From positions 218,001 to 282,000 of the forward strand of contig NZ_MUFV01000003.1 of NCBI RefSeq assembly GCF_002017875.1: 64,000 nt of DNA. Reading direction: 5' to 3'. Made by a program: the position numbers and the translations under genes. This stretch comes from Deinococcus sp. LM3. Lineage in GTDB: Bacteria > Deinococcota > Deinococci > Deinococcales > Deinococcaceae. Positions 1-8,536 of this stretch are shown piece after piece. The notes under the pieces were generated by a model. That model made no database searches, was not told the DNA's origin, and saw only the letters and a list, made by a program, of their open reading frames with translations. Position 1 is the first letter of the stretch, and each line of letters begins with the position of its first letter.

Positions 1-509
1 ATCAGGTACGGCAGCGCCGCGTCCGTCACGGGCCGCCCCAGCATCAGGAACGTCGGGAAGACCGTCAGGGCCGCCGGGCCGAAGATCAGCAGTGACCGGC
101 GGGCATTCTCGCGCAGCGGCAGGTGCGGCGCCGCGCCCCGGTGACGCAGGCGCGACGCGAGCAGCAGCACCAGCGTCAGGTGCAGCAGCGTGCCGCCCAG
201 CGCCGGCCCACCCACCCACACGCGGTACGCCGTGACCGGCAGCGCCGCCAGCAGCGCCCAGCCCGGCCCGAGGCGGTAGGCGGCCAGCGCCAGCGGCACG
301 AGCCGCAGGTCGATGAACAGCTCCGGCCCGGCCGGGAAGGTGAACAGCAGCAGCGCGGCGCTCGTCAGGCCGTACAGCGCCGCGCGCAGCGGCGCCACCC
401 AGCGCCCACGCCGCGAGAAGGTCAGGCCCATCAGCAGCGCCGAGGTGGTCAGGATACACACGTTGACGTAGAAGGCGCCGATCAATGTGTCTGCCACGTC
501 CGGGTGCAT
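1..509 (-). CDS. Partial 5TMR-LYT membrane sensor protein (N-terminal part)
   Basis: Only the first 169 residues are inside the window; the rest lies beyond the left edge. They form four or five hydrophobic segments. The stretch DLRLVPLALAAYRLG followed by YRVWVGG matches the signature of the 5TMR-LYT sensor domain (LytS/YhcK type), a membrane module that usually feeds a GGDEF or histidine-kinase output. The start is an ATG at 509 with no convincing Shine-Dalgarno sequence. The gene diverges from rsgA. The output domain is unseen; a diguanylate cyclase is a fair guess because two further GGDEF genes lie in this window, but that is inference. Confidence 0.72.
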   Translation of the reverse strand, partial: MHPDVADTLIGAFYVNVCILTTSALLMGLTFSRRGRWVAPLRAALYGLTSAALLLFTFPAGPELFIDLRLVPLALAAYRLGPGWALLAALPVTAYRVWVGGPALGGTLLHLTLVLLLASRLRHRGAAPHLPLRENARRSLLIFGPAALTVFPTFLMLGRPVTDAALPYL

Positions 510-619
510 GAGTACCCGCAGCCTGCCACGCGGCCTCTGGCAGGCTTGTCACAGCGCCGACCTGCGGAGTTCATGATGAATGGCGAGCGGGGCCGCAGCG
601 TCCTGCCCGTCCGCAGCGC

Positions 620-625
620 TACCCT
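620..625 (+). promoter_or_regulatory. Leaderless-type -10 box ahead of the rsgA region
   Basis: TACCCT lies 6 bases before an ATG at 632, the TANNNT layout of leaderless Deinococcus transcripts. That ATG opens a 23-codon frame (632-703) whose TGA overlaps a TTG at 700 that is in the rsgA frame (TTGA). Either a short leader peptide is coupled to rsgA or a base is missing and the two frames are one gene. Confidence 0.5.
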
Positions 626-699
626 GCCGGCATGAAGTTCGACTGCCTCGCCCACCGCGCGGGTGCCCCGGCCCCCCGTCGCCCCGCCGGACGGTCCCG

Positions 700-1716
700 T
701 TGACCCCCGCTTCCCCCACCCCCGAACTGCTGGCCCTCGGCTGGACCGACGACCTGCAGGAGGCCCTGAACGCCGCCCTGAAGGCCGCCGCACCGGACGA
801 CCGCCCCGGCCTGCACCCGGCGCGCGTGGCGGGCGTCGGGCGGTCCTCGCTGCGCCTGTGGGCCGCCGACGGCGAACACGACGCCCTGCTGACCGGCGCG
901 ATGCGGCAGGACCCGGACACGCAGCCGGTCATGGGCGACTGGGTGATCGCGCAGACCCTCGCGGACACCCCGGAGCGGCGGGTCACGGCGCTGCTGCCGC
1001 GCCGCACCACCTTCGCGCGGGCCGTGAACGGCGGCCTGGGCCGGCAGGTCATCACCGCGAACGTGGACACGGTCCTGATCGTCACCGCGCCCGACCAGGA
1101 CTTCGACCTGCCGCGCCTGGGCCGTTACGTGGCGGCCGTGCAGGCCAGTGGCGCGCAGCCGGCCCTGATCCTGAACAAGACCGACCTGACCCCCGACCCG
1201 CAGCGGTACCTGACCGAGCTGGGCGCCCTGGCCCCGGACGCGCCGCTGCACGCCGTGAACGCCCGCACGGGGGATGGCCTGGGCGGCGTGCGCGCCCTGC
1301 TGAGCCCCGGCCTGACCGCCGCGCTCATCGGGTCGTCCGGGGTGGGCAAGAGCACCCTCACGAACGCCCTGCTGGGCCGCGAGGCCGCGCAGACCGGCGG
1401 CCTGATGGCCGAGGGCCTGGGCCGCCACACCACCACCGCCCGCACCCTGTACCGCGTGCCGGGCGGCGGGTTGCTGGTGGACAATCCGGGCCTGCGCGAC
1501 ATCGCCGTGTGGGACCCGGAGGGCGTGGCCGCCGATCCCGCCCGCATCGAGGAGATCGCCGCCGACTGCCGCTACCGCAAATGCACCCACACCGGAGAGC
1601 CGGGCTGCGCCGTGCAGCGCGCCGTCGCGCGCGGCGAGATCAGCGCCGAGCAGGTGCAGGCGTACCAGGAGCGCCGCGCGCCTGCCCGGCGGGGTGCGGG
1701 CCGACCCCGCCGCTGA
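700..1716 (+). CDS. rsgA: Ribosome small-subunit-dependent GTPase RsgA
   Basis: A circularly permuted GTPase that helps mature the 30S ribosomal subunit in the cytoplasm. An OB-fold-like N-terminal part is followed by NKTD (G4), then GSSGVGKST (P-loop) and DNPGLRD (G3), in the permuted order typical of the family. The C-terminus carries the zinc knuckle C-x5-C-x-H-x5-C (CRYRKCTHTGEPGC). The start is uncertain. The frame is open from an ATG at 580, but the first 40 codons look non-coding and family proteins begin near LALGW, so the TTG at 700 is preferred. The gene ends just before a strong bidirectional terminator shared with the convergent sugar-binding gene. Confidence 0.9.
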   Translation: MTPASPTPELLALGWTDDLQEALNAALKAAAPDDRPGLHPARVAGVGRSSLRLWAADGEHDALLTGAMRQDPDTQPVMGDWVIAQTLADTPERRVTALLPRRTTFARAVNGGLGRQVITANVDTVLIVTAPDQDFDLPRLGRYVAAVQASGAQPALILNKTDLTPDPQRYLTELGALAPDAPLHAVNARTGDGLGGVRALLSPGLTAALIGSSGVGKSTLTNALLGREAAQTGGLMAEGLGRHTTTARTLYRVPGGGLLVDNPGLRDIAVWDPEGVAADPARIEEIAADCRYRKCTHTGEPGCAVQRAVARGEISAEQVQAYQERRAPARRGAGRPRR

Positions 1717-1736
1717 AGCGCTGAAGGGGCGTCACG

Positions 1737-1770
1737 GACGCGCCCCCTGCCGGGTGACAGGGGGCGCGTC
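1737..1770. terminator. Bidirectional terminator between rsgA and the galactan locus
   Basis: A perfect 13-bp stem (GACGCGCCCCCTG / CAGGGGGCGCGTC) with an 8-base loop sits between two convergent genes. There is no long T-run on either strand, as is common at high G+C. Confidence 0.8.
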
Positions 1771-1794
1771 CGACCAGGTCTGCGCGATCGGCGC

Positions 1795-2979
1795 TTATTT
1801 TATGCTTCCATTGATCTCCTTCATGGCGGCGTCCAGGATGGACCGGTAGTCCGGCGTGGGTTTCTGCACGGCCTGCGCCACGGCATTCCCCCACGGTCCC
1901 CAGATGGACCCCATCTGCGGCACGTTCGGCATGGGCGTCCCGGCCGAGATGGCCCGCCCGAAGCCCTGCACGACCGGATTGCTTTTCAGCTGCGTGCGGG
2001 CGGCGAGACTGACCGGGATGCGGCCGCCCGCCTGATTGAAGCTGGTCTGCGAGGCGCGGCTCACGAGGCTGCGCGCCAGGGCGCTGGAGGCGACCTTGTT
2101 CTTGCCGTAGGCGTTCAGGATCACGCCCTGCACGCCCACGAACGGGCTCCATTTGCCGGTCGCGCCGGGAGGGGTGGGCAGCGTCGTGATGCCGAAGTCG
2201 ATGCCGGCCTTGCGAATGTCCCCCATGTCCCACGGGCCCGTGATGAACATGGCGAGGCGGCCGTCCACGAACGCGCCCTTGGCGGCGTCGGCGCTGACGC
2301 CCTCGGGCACGAGTTTGTACCGGTAGCGCAGGTCGTTCAGCAGGCCCAGGGCCTTCTGCGCGCCGGCGTTGCCGATGCCGACGTCCTTGACGTTCAGGGT
2401 GCCGGCGTTGTTCCTGAAGATGTAGCCGCCGTAGGCGCTGAACACGCCGTAGTTGGCGTAGGCGTTGCTGAGGTCCATCAGGAAGCCGTAGCGGCCGTTG
2501 GCGGTGTTCGTCTGCGCGGCGCGGATGAACTCGTCCCAGGTGGTGGGCGCTTTCGGCACGAGTTTCTTGTTGTAGATCAGCGCGACCGACTCGGCGAACA
2601 TGGGCAGGCCGAACAGTTTACCGCCGTAGGTCATGGCGCTCAGGGCGGTCTTATCGAGGTCGGTGCGGGTGGTCAGGTAGCGGTCGAGCGGTTCGACCAC
2701 GCCGGCCGCCGCGAGTTGCCCCAGGCGGTCCTGCGGCAGCGTGACGATCAGGTCCGGTCCCTGGCCCTTGGGCGCGGCCTGGATCAGCTTGTCGGGAATC
2801 TGGTCGAGCGGCACGGACACGATGCTGACCTTGTGGCCGCTGGCCTTGGTGTACGCGGCGACCTGCGCCTGGAGCCACGCGACCTCGCTGGCGTCCGTGA
2901 AGTGGTTCCAGACGGTCAGGGTGGCGGCCGAGGCCTGGGCGGTCAGCACGAGGGCGGTCAGGGCAAGCAGTTTCTTCAT
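1795..2979 (-). CDS. Extracellular sugar-binding protein of an ABC importer (probably galacto-oligosaccharide)
   Basis: A family 1 (MalE-like) solute-binding protein of 394 residues with a Sec signal peptide ending near AQASA-ATLTVW. There is no lipobox, so it may be soluble in the periplasm. Conserved features include the N-terminal LTVWNHFTD strand, the PKGQGPDL region and the ATSALDP-free, two-lobed layout of the family. It is the last gene of a unit with a GH53 galactanase and a GH42 beta-galactosidase, 22 bases after the galactanase stop and behind a clear GGAGG ribosome site. Context suggests it delivers galactan fragments, as GanO does in Bacillus. No permease or ATPase gene is present here. 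The substrate is inferred. Confidence 0.82.
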   Translation of the reverse strand: MKKLLALTALVLTAQASAATLTVWNHFTDASEVAWLQAQVAAYTKASGHKVSIVSVPLDQIPDKLIQAAPKGQGPDLIVTLPQDRLGQLAAAGVVEPLDRYLTTRTDLDKTALSAMTYGGKLFGLPMFAESVALIYNKKLVPKAPTTWDEFIRAAQTNTANGRYGFLMDLSNAYANYGVFSAYGGYIFRNNAGTLNVKDVGIGNAGAQKALGLLNDLRYRYKLVPEGVSADAAKGAFVDGRLAMFITGPWDMGDIRKAGIDFGITTLPTPPGATGKWSPFVGVQGVILNAYGKNKVASSALARSLVSRASQTSFNQAGGRIPVSLAARTQLKSNPVVQGFGRAISAGTPMPNVPQMGSIWGPWGNAVAQAVQKPTPDYRSILDAAMKEINGSIK

Positions 2980-3001
2980 GGAGTCCTCCGGGGTGGGGCG
3001 G

Positions 3002-4072
3002 TCAGTTCAGGCCGTCGATGGCGGGCGTGGCGCGGGCGTCGTCGTCGAACAGCGAGCGGCGCGAGGCGTCGTCGTCGGTCCAGTCGGCTTTCAGCCAGCG
3101 GCTGCTCTGGGACCAGAAGGCGCCCCAGTAGAACAGGCCGCTGCCGCCCGCCTGCCGCACGACCGGCGTGAGGGCCCGCAGGTAGTCCAGCTGTCCCTGA
3201 CGGGTCTGCGGGTACGGGACGTTGTCGTAGCCTTTCTCGTTGGTGTCCCAGTACAGCGCCGTCTCGGCGACGATCACGGGTTTCCCGAACGCCGTCTTCA
3301 GTTTCCGGATGGAGTCGCCCAGGTCCTCGAAGGTGCCGTGCCACATCGGGTAGTACGACAGGCCGATGGTGTCGAACTGCCCGCCGGCCTTCGCGAAGGC
3401 GCGGTACCAGGCGACGGTGTCGTCGGCGTCACCGATCTTGGCGATGTGGATCATGACGGGCGTGCCGGGCTGGGCGTCGTGCACGGCGCGTGTGCCGGCG
3501 TTCGCCAGGGTCGCGAAGGTGGTCATGTCGTCGTTACGGATGCGGCCCGGTTCCCACAGCATGCCGCCGTTGATCTCGTTTCCGACCTGCACCATGTCCG
3601 GCGGGGTGCCCTGTGCCGCCAGTTCGTTCATGACGCCGCGCGTGTAGTCGTACACCGAGGCGCTCAGTGCGGCCGTGTCCTGCCCCTTCCAGCGCTCGGG
3701 GAGCCACTGCCCGCCGGGATCGGCCCACCAGTGCGAGTAGTGCAGGTCGAGCAGCACCTTCAGGTTGTGTTTCTGCGCGTCGAGCATCATGGCCTTCACG
3801 TACGGCAGGTCCTGGGTCAGGCCGTAGCGGCCGTCCGGGTCGATCATCAGGCGCACCCGCACCCAGTCGTAGCGGTGATCCCGGATGATCTGCAGCGCCG
3901 GTTTCACCTGCCCGTCCAGGTCGCGGAACTGCACGCCGCTGCGCTCGGCGTCCCGTGCCTCGGAGACGTCCACGCCGCGCATGAACGCGTCGGTCTGGGG
4001 GGTGGTGGCCTCGGAGCAGGCAGGCAGCGCGAGGGTCAGCAGGGCGGTGAGCGGCAACAGTCTGGAATTCAT
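3002..4072 (-). CDS. Arabinogalactan endo-beta-1,4-galactanase (GH53)
   Basis: Cuts beta-1,4-galactan side chains of pectin outside the cytoplasm. The 356-residue protein has a signal sequence with a possible lipobox (LPAC, Cys19; Pro at -2 is unusual). The GH53 barrel starts at FMRGVDVSE. The acid/base is E166 in GNEINGG and the nucleophile E270 in VIVAETALYW; both are present. The reading frame stays open far upstream inside the neighbouring gene, but the start is fixed by the ATGA overlap with the beta-galactosidase stop and by the signal peptide that follows. Translational coupling to that gene is likely. Length is normal for a single-domain GH53. Confidence 0.93.
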   Translation of the reverse strand: MNSRLLPLTALLTLALPACSEATTPQTDAFMRGVDVSEARDAERSGVQFRDLDGQVKPALQIIRDHRYDWVRVRLMIDPDGRYGLTQDLPYVKAMMLDAQKHNLKVLLDLHYSHWWADPGGQWLPERWKGQDTAALSASVYDYTRGVMNELAAQGTPPDMVQVGNEINGGMLWEPGRIRNDDMTTFATLANAGTRAVHDAQPGTPVMIHIAKIGDADDTVAWYRAFAKAGGQFDTIGLSYYPMWHGTFEDLGDSIRKLKTAFGKPVIVAETALYWDTNEKGYDNVPYPQTRQGQLDYLRALTPVVRQAGGSGLFYWGAFWSQSSRWLKADWTDDDASRRSLFDDDARATPAIDGLN

Positions 4073-6144
4073 GTGGACTCCTTGAGGCGGGGCTCGGCAG
4101 ATGCGGCGGCGGGCGGGGTGTCGGGTGAGGGGTGCAGGTGCGGCGCGGCGCGGGCCTGCACCTCGGCGGTCCGCAGGAACGTGGTGCTGACGGCCGCGAG
4201 TTCCAGGTCGCACCACGCCACGGGCTGCGCGTTCCAGTTCTGGAGCAGCGTCACCTCGCCGCGCCGGGACAGGCGCACGCCCTCGGGCAGGTCCAGGGTG
4301 GGAATGTTCGCGGCCCGCAGCGCCCCGGCCAGCACCTCGCCGATCAGTTCCGGGCTGTGCGCGCCGATCAGGGTGACGAGGCCGCGCCGGGTGACGGCCG
4401 CCTCGCCGCTCAGGGGTCCGTCCGCGTACCGGTGCAGAATCTCGGTCGCGGGGTCCTCGGCCGCGTAACTTTCGGCCCACAGCGCCGCCCGGTACGACCC
4501 GACCTGCTGTGACATCCCGGCAGGCAGCGAGTCGAAGTTCAGCAGGCGCGTTCCGGTCAGCTGCGCCAGGAGGCCGCCCGGCGCGGTCTGCGCGGCCCGG
4601 CCGGACGCGGTGCGGAAGGCGGTGCGCGGCCCGAACACCACGCGGCTGTGCCCGGCGGCGGCTCGCAGGTGCCGGGCGCGTTCCGGGGTCATCAGGGTCA
4701 GGGCCGGCGCGACGATCAGGTCGTAACGGTCCAGCGGGCTGTCCGGGTGCAGGATGTCCACGTCCACGCCCAGTCGGCGCAGCTCGCGGTAGTACGTGAA
4801 CACCTGCGCCCAGTAGCTCAGGCCCTGCGCGTGCGGCTGCGCGCCGTACAGCCACAGGCTCTCGTAGTCGTGCAGCAGCGCCACGCGGTTGCGGACCGGC
4901 ACGCAGGGGTAGCGGGCCGGGTCGATGCCTGCCACCTCGGCCGCGCCCCGGTCGGGCGTGCCGTCGTGGCGCAGCAGGCCCGAGTGCAGGATCTCCTGCG
5001 CCATCGTCGCGGCCTGCCAGCGGAAGTACGTCACGGCGTCCGCGCCGTGCGCCCAGGCCTGCGCCGTCCACAGGTTCACGGCGCCCGGCGCGGGCAGCGG
5101 GTTGCTGGGCGCCCAGTCCACCTGCCCGCACTGCTGTTCCAGGATCCACAGGCCCCGCCCGGCGCCGGTCAGGCCCCGGTACAGGTCGTGGTTGAAGGCC
5201 GTGACGTCCGGGTGCCCGGTCCGCGCGTACGTCAGCGCGAACGACGGGTCCAGCAGCTTCCACTCGTCCAGGGCGCCCAGCGTGCCGGTCGGGTAGTTGT
5301 CCCACGCGGCGAAATCCAGTCCGGCCGCCACCTCGTAGTGGTCGAAGGCGCTGAAGAAGCCCATGAAGTTGTGCGTCACGAACCGCCCCGGCGAGGAGCG
5401 GCGCAGCAGTGCGACCTGCTCGGCCTGGAACGCCGCGACCTGCCCGGAGCTGAAGCGCATGAAGTCCAGCAGGTGCGACGGGTTGCTGGCCGACACCGCC
5501 TGTCCCGGCAGCGGGATCTGCGTCCAGTCGCCATACTCCATGCTCCAGAACACGTTTCCCCACGCCTCGTTCAGGGCGTCCAGGGTGCCGTAACGGGCGT
5601 GCAGCCACGCCTGGAAGGCCGCCTGCGCGGCGGGTGTGAAGCTCTGGGCGGTGTCGCCCCAGCCGAACTCGTTGTCGGTCTGCCAGCCGATCACGGCCGG
5701 GTGCGTGCCGTACCGCTCGGCCATGGCCTGCGTGACCCGCACGGACGCCTCCCGGAAGGCCGGGCTGCTGAGGTCCGCGTGCCGGCGTGATCCGGCCGTG
5801 CGCCGCCGCCCGTCACGGCCGACCGGGAGGATCTCCGGGTGCGCCTCGACCAGCCACGCGGGCGGCGCGGCGGTCGGAGTGCACAGCACCACCTGCAACC
5901 CTCCTGCGACTGCGACCTCGATGGCCTGATCCAGCCAGGCCCAGTCGAACTCGCCGGGGCGGGGTTCCAGGCGACTCCAGGCGAATTCGGCCAGCCGCAC
6001 GAAGCTCAGGCCCAGACGGCGTTGCTGCCGGGCGTGCCCGGGCCAAGTGGCGGGGTCCACGTGTTCGGGGTAGTCGCACACGCCCAGCGTCAGCGGCGCG
6101 GGCCGCGGCGTGGAGAGGCTGGAGGGATGGGTGTGGTCGCGCAT
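4069..6144 (-). CDS. Beta-galactosidase (GH42)
   Basis: Releases galactose from galacto-oligosaccharides, probably in the cytoplasm since no signal peptide is seen. At 691 residues it has the usual family length: a barrel with acid/base E159 (TDNEFG) and nucleophile E336 (WILEQQ), then the trimerisation domain (FGPRTAFRT region) and a C-terminal beta domain. It is the first gene of the galactan unit and has an AGGTGA ribosome site. It overlaps the galactanase start by ATGA. It is transcribed away from a LacI gene, with a candidate promoter and operators between them. GH42 with GH53 is a well-known pairing for galactan use. Confidence 0.94.
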   Translation of the reverse strand: MRDHTHPSSLSTPRPAPLTLGVCDYPEHVDPATWPGHARQQRRLGLSFVRLAEFAWSRLEPRPGEFDWAWLDQAIEVAVAGGLQVVLCTPTAAPPAWLVEAHPEILPVGRDGRRRTAGSRRHADLSSPAFREASVRVTQAMAERYGTHPAVIGWQTDNEFGWGDTAQSFTPAAQAAFQAWLHARYGTLDALNEAWGNVFWSMEYGDWTQIPLPGQAVSASNPSHLLDFMRFSSGQVAAFQAEQVALLRRSSPGRFVTHNFMGFFSAFDHYEVAAGLDFAAWDNYPTGTLGALDEWKLLDPSFALTYARTGHPDVTAFNHDLYRGLTGAGRGLWILEQQCGQVDWAPSNPLPAPGAVNLWTAQAWAHGADAVTYFRWQAATMAQEILHSGLLRHDGTPDRGAAEVAGIDPARYPCVPVRNRVALLHDYESLWLYGAQPHAQGLSYWAQVFTYYRELRRLGVDVDILHPDSPLDRYDLIVAPALTLMTPERARHLRAAAGHSRVVFGPRTAFRTASGRAAQTAPGGLLAQLTGTRLLNFDSLPAGMSQQVGSYRAALWAESYAAEDPATEILHRYADGPLSGEAAVTRRGLVTLIGAHSPELIGEVLAGALRAANIPTLDLPEGVRLSRRGEVTLLQNWNAQPVAWCDLELAAVSTTFLRTAEVQARAAPHLHPSPDTPPAAASAEPRLKEST

Positions 6145-6293
6145 ACGTCACCTGCTGGCAGAGAGGGAAGGGGGCGTGGGGTCGGCAGCGGGAACGCCGG
6201 ACGGCAGGCGTGCGGGCAGCAGCCGACCGGCGGGAGGGGCCGTGCGGAGGGTGGTCAGGTGCCCGGCGGCACCCGTGGTCATGAAAGGGTTCT

Positions 6294-6322
6294 GATGTAC
6301 CGATCACCCTAGAAACTGTGAA
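6294..6322 (-). promoter_or_regulatory. Candidate promoter of the galactan unit
   Basis: On the minus strand TTCACA and TACATC are separated by exactly 17 bases, about 150 bases before the GH42 start. A GTTAAC-centred motif lies immediately upstream of the -35 box. Inferred from spacing only. Confidence 0.45.
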
Positions 6323-6332
6323 GGTTAACATG
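6323..6332. promoter_or_regulatory. Candidate LacI-family operator, copy 1
   Basis: GGTTAACATG, with a palindromic GTTAAC core, occurs twice in the 370-base gap between the galactan unit and lacI (here and at 6497-6506). LacI proteins bind palindromes, and this copy abuts the candidate -35 box of the galactan unit. The rest of 6145-6514 shows nothing else recognisable. Confidence 0.45.
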
Positions 6333-6496
6333 TGTAATTCGGGCACGGTTGGAGCCTGAGTGGGAGCCTGCCTGTCGTGAGAAGTCCAATAAGAGCTCTC
6401 CAGGCCAGCATTCGTGAAGCGGAGGCCGACCGGGTTGCTGCCCCATGACAGCAGGCTGACCTGAGCTCTGCCGCGCTGGTACCCAGGGGTTGTTAG

Positions 6497-6506
6497 GGTT
6501 AACATG
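6497..6506. promoter_or_regulatory. Candidate LacI-family operator, copy 2, next to the lacI start
   Basis: Identical GGTTAACATG lies 8 bases before the lacI ATG and overlaps a possible -10 box (TAACAT, 6500-6505). This would allow autorepression. Confidence 0.45.
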
Positions 6507-6514
6507 CCGGGCAT

Positions 6515-7588
6515 ATGCGTTCCCGTACTCCCGTCACCCTCGCCGACGTCGCCGCCCTGGCCGGGGTGTCCCAGCAGACCGTCTCGCGGGTCGTGAACAA
6601 CCTGCCGAACGTCTCGGCCCGCACCCGCACGCGCGTCACGCAGGCGGCCGCGCAGCTCGACTACGTACCCAACCGCCTCGCCACCAGCCTCGCCCGGCAG
6701 CGGACCTTCACGGTCGGCTTCGTCACGAACGACCTGTCCCTGCACGCCCCGTCCCAGCTGACGGCCGGCATCGAACGCGCCGCCCGCGCCGCCGGGTACA
6801 GCCTGATCGTCTCCATCGTCCCCGAGGACAGCCTCGCGGCCGTCACGCACGCCGTCCGCGCCCTGCGCGAGCGGCAGGTGGACGGCGTGCTCATCAACGC
6901 CTCCATGACCCCCGCCGACGCGGCCGCGCTGCGCCGCCGCCTGCCGGACCTCGCGTGCGTGTTCATGGACGTCACCCCGGACACGCCCGTCCCGGCCGCG
7001 CTGCTCGACCAGGAGTACGGCGCCCGCCTCGCCGCCCGGCACCTGCTGGACCTGGGCCACACCCGCGTCGCGTTCATCACGCCGCCCGGACAGGCGGTCG
7101 TCGAGAACACCCGCGAACACGGCTGGCGGCATGTCCTGGCCGCGCGCGGCCTGACCCCGGTCGCGGCTGTCAGCGGCGACTGGAGCCCGCACGGCGGCTA
7201 CCTCGCCGCGCAGACCCTGCTGGCCGGGCCGCCCTTCACGGCGCTGCTCGTCGCCAACGACCAGATGGCGGTCGGCGCGCTGCGCGCCCTGTGGGAACGC
7301 GGCCTGAACGTCCCGGCCGACGTCTCGGTCATCGGGTACGACGACACCCCGGAGAGCGCGTTGCTGATCCCGCCGCTCAGCACCGTCCGGCAGGACTTCC
7401 CCACGCTGGGCGCGCGGGCGTTCACGCACCTGCTCACGCAGCTCTCCGGGGACCCGCCGCCCACGCCGGTCGTGACCCGCCCGGAACTGATCCTGCGGGC
7501 CAGCACCGCCCCGCCCCAGGCCCCGGACCGGGCCGCCGTGCAGGACGCGCTGGCCCTGCTGGCCCGCCACCTCGCGGCGCGCGGGTAG
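6515..7588 (+). CDS. LacI-family transcriptional repressor, likely of the galactan unit
   Basis: A 357-residue repressor. Residues 5-50 form the LacI helix-turn-helix and hinge (VTLADVAALAGVSQQTVSRV, then DYVPNRLATSLA). The rest is a periplasmic-binding-protein-like ligand domain with the family motifs NDQMAVGAL and VPADVSVIGYDD. It diverges from the GH42 gene, and two identical GTTAAC-centred motifs in the gap are candidate operators. The ligand is probably galactose or a galactan fragment, judged from context. No strong Shine-Dalgarno sequence precedes the ATG. Confidence 0.88.
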   Translation: MRSRTPVTLADVAALAGVSQQTVSRVVNNLPNVSARTRTRVTQAAAQLDYVPNRLATSLARQRTFTVGFVTNDLSLHAPSQLTAGIERAARAAGYSLIVSIVPEDSLAAVTHAVRALRERQVDGVLINASMTPADAAALRRRLPDLACVFMDVTPDTPVPAALLDQEYGARLAARHLLDLGHTRVAFITPPGQAVVENTREHGWRHVLAARGLTPVAAVSGDWSPHGGYLAAQTLLAGPPFTALLVANDQMAVGALRALWERGLNVPADVSVIGYDDTPESALLIPPLSTVRQDFPTLGARAFTHLLTQLSGDPPPTPVVTRPELILRASTAPPQAPDRAAVQDALALLARHLAARG

Positions 7589-7608
7589 AGGTCGCGCCCG
7601 GCCGCGTC

Positions 7609-7744
7609 AAGCGGGTTCCGTTCGTTTCGCTAACAATCCGGAACTTCACCGGATTGCCAGCTCCACGTCCGGAACCCGCTTGACCCCCACTCGCATCCGC
7701 TCGGATTGAAGGGGCTGCAAAGACCCTTCAATCGGAGTCCGTAT
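7609..7744 (-). repeat. Dispersed 135-bp structured repeat, copy A
   Basis: This belongs to a four-copy family (others at 41151-41285, 55623-55757 and 59459-59594). Shared parts are an ATACGGACTCCG-type terminus, a hairpin built on GATTGAA/TTCAATC, the block TCCGGACGTGGAG (read on the minus strand here), and a second hairpin ending in AATCCGG/CCGGATT. Here the intact end is on the right, and its last base is the first base of the modB stop codon. The left end is worn (AAGCGGGTTCCG). Confidence 0.85.
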
Positions 7745-8478
7745 CAGCCGCGCCGGGCCGCGAGGCTGCGCACGATCAGCAGCACCGTGAACGCCACGCA
7801 GACCATCACGGCCGACAGCACGAGCGCCGGGCCCAGGTCGCTTTCCAGCGCGGCGTACACGGCGAGCGTCACGGTGCGCGTGCGGCCCTGCAGCGACCCG
7901 GCGAACAGGATCGTCGCGCCGAACTCGCCCAGCGCGCGCGCCCAGGCGAGCACCAGTCCCTCGAGCAGGAACGGGAAGGCCAGCGGCCACGTCACGTAAC
8001 GGAACACCTGCGCGCGCCCGGCCCCGTCGATCTGCGCGGCCTGCTCCACGTCGCGGTCCACGGCGCTGAAGCCCGCGCGGGCAGCCCGCAGGTAGAACGG
8101 CGCGGACGTGAACAGCTGCGCCATGACCACGGCGGCCGGCGTGAACGCCAGGCTGACGCCCGCGAGTTCTAGCGGCGCGCCCAGCAGCCCGGTCCGGCCG
8201 AACACCAGCAGCAGCCCCAGGCCCGCCACGACGGGCGGCAGCACCACCGGCAGGTCCAGCAGCGTCTCCAGTACCGCCTTGCCCCGGAAGTCGAAGCGGG
8301 CCAGCAGGAACGCGACCGGCGTGACCAGCGTCACGGTCAGCAGGGCACTCAGGCCGGTCGTCCAGAGGCTCACGCGCAGCGTGTCGGTCACGGCGGGACT
8401 CAGCAACGTCGGCAGGAACGAGGCGTTCAGGCCGCGTGAGAGCAGCGTCAGGGTCGGCAGCAGCAGGAACGCGGTCAT
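7744..8478 (-). CDS. modB: Molybdate ABC transporter permease ModB
   Basis: An inner-membrane permease for molybdate of 244 residues with about five membrane segments. The cytoplasmic EAA loop reads DVEQAAQIDGAGRAQVFRYV and contacts the ATPase, and the family motif GEFGATILFAG is present. The ATG at 8478 is the first usable start. The frame upstream stays hydrophobic for about ten codons with no start codon, so a slightly longer N-terminus cannot be excluded. It follows modA. Its stop codon overlaps the end of repeat copy A. No modC ATPase gene follows; a convergent lacI gene comes next. Confidence 0.92.
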   Translation of the reverse strand: MTAFLLLPTLTLLSRGLNASFLPTLLSPAVTDTLRVSLWTTGLSALLTVTLVTPVAFLLARFDFRGKAVLETLLDLPVVLPPVVAGLGLLLVFGRTGLLGAPLELAGVSLAFTPAAVVMAQLFTSAPFYLRAARAGFSAVDRDVEQAAQIDGAGRAQVFRYVTWPLAFPFLLEGLVLAWARALGEFGATILFAGSLQGRTRTVTLAVYAALESDLGPALVLSAVMVCVAFTVLLIVRSLAARRG

Positions 8479-8536
8479 CAGCCCGGCCAGCAGCAGCGGC
8501 AGCGCGGGCGGCCGGCGCCCCGACGGACCGGGTTGC

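Noticed and set aside
619..1590. A 323-codon open frame antisense to rsgA
   Set aside because: Composition is that of a shadow frame (Gly/Arg/Gln-rich, no domain), and rsgA on the other strand has all family motifs.
4069..7570. Long frames extending the galactanase upstream and running across lacI on the minus strand
   Set aside because: They are high-GC shadow frames. The real genes have signal peptides, ribosome sites and motifs that set their ends.
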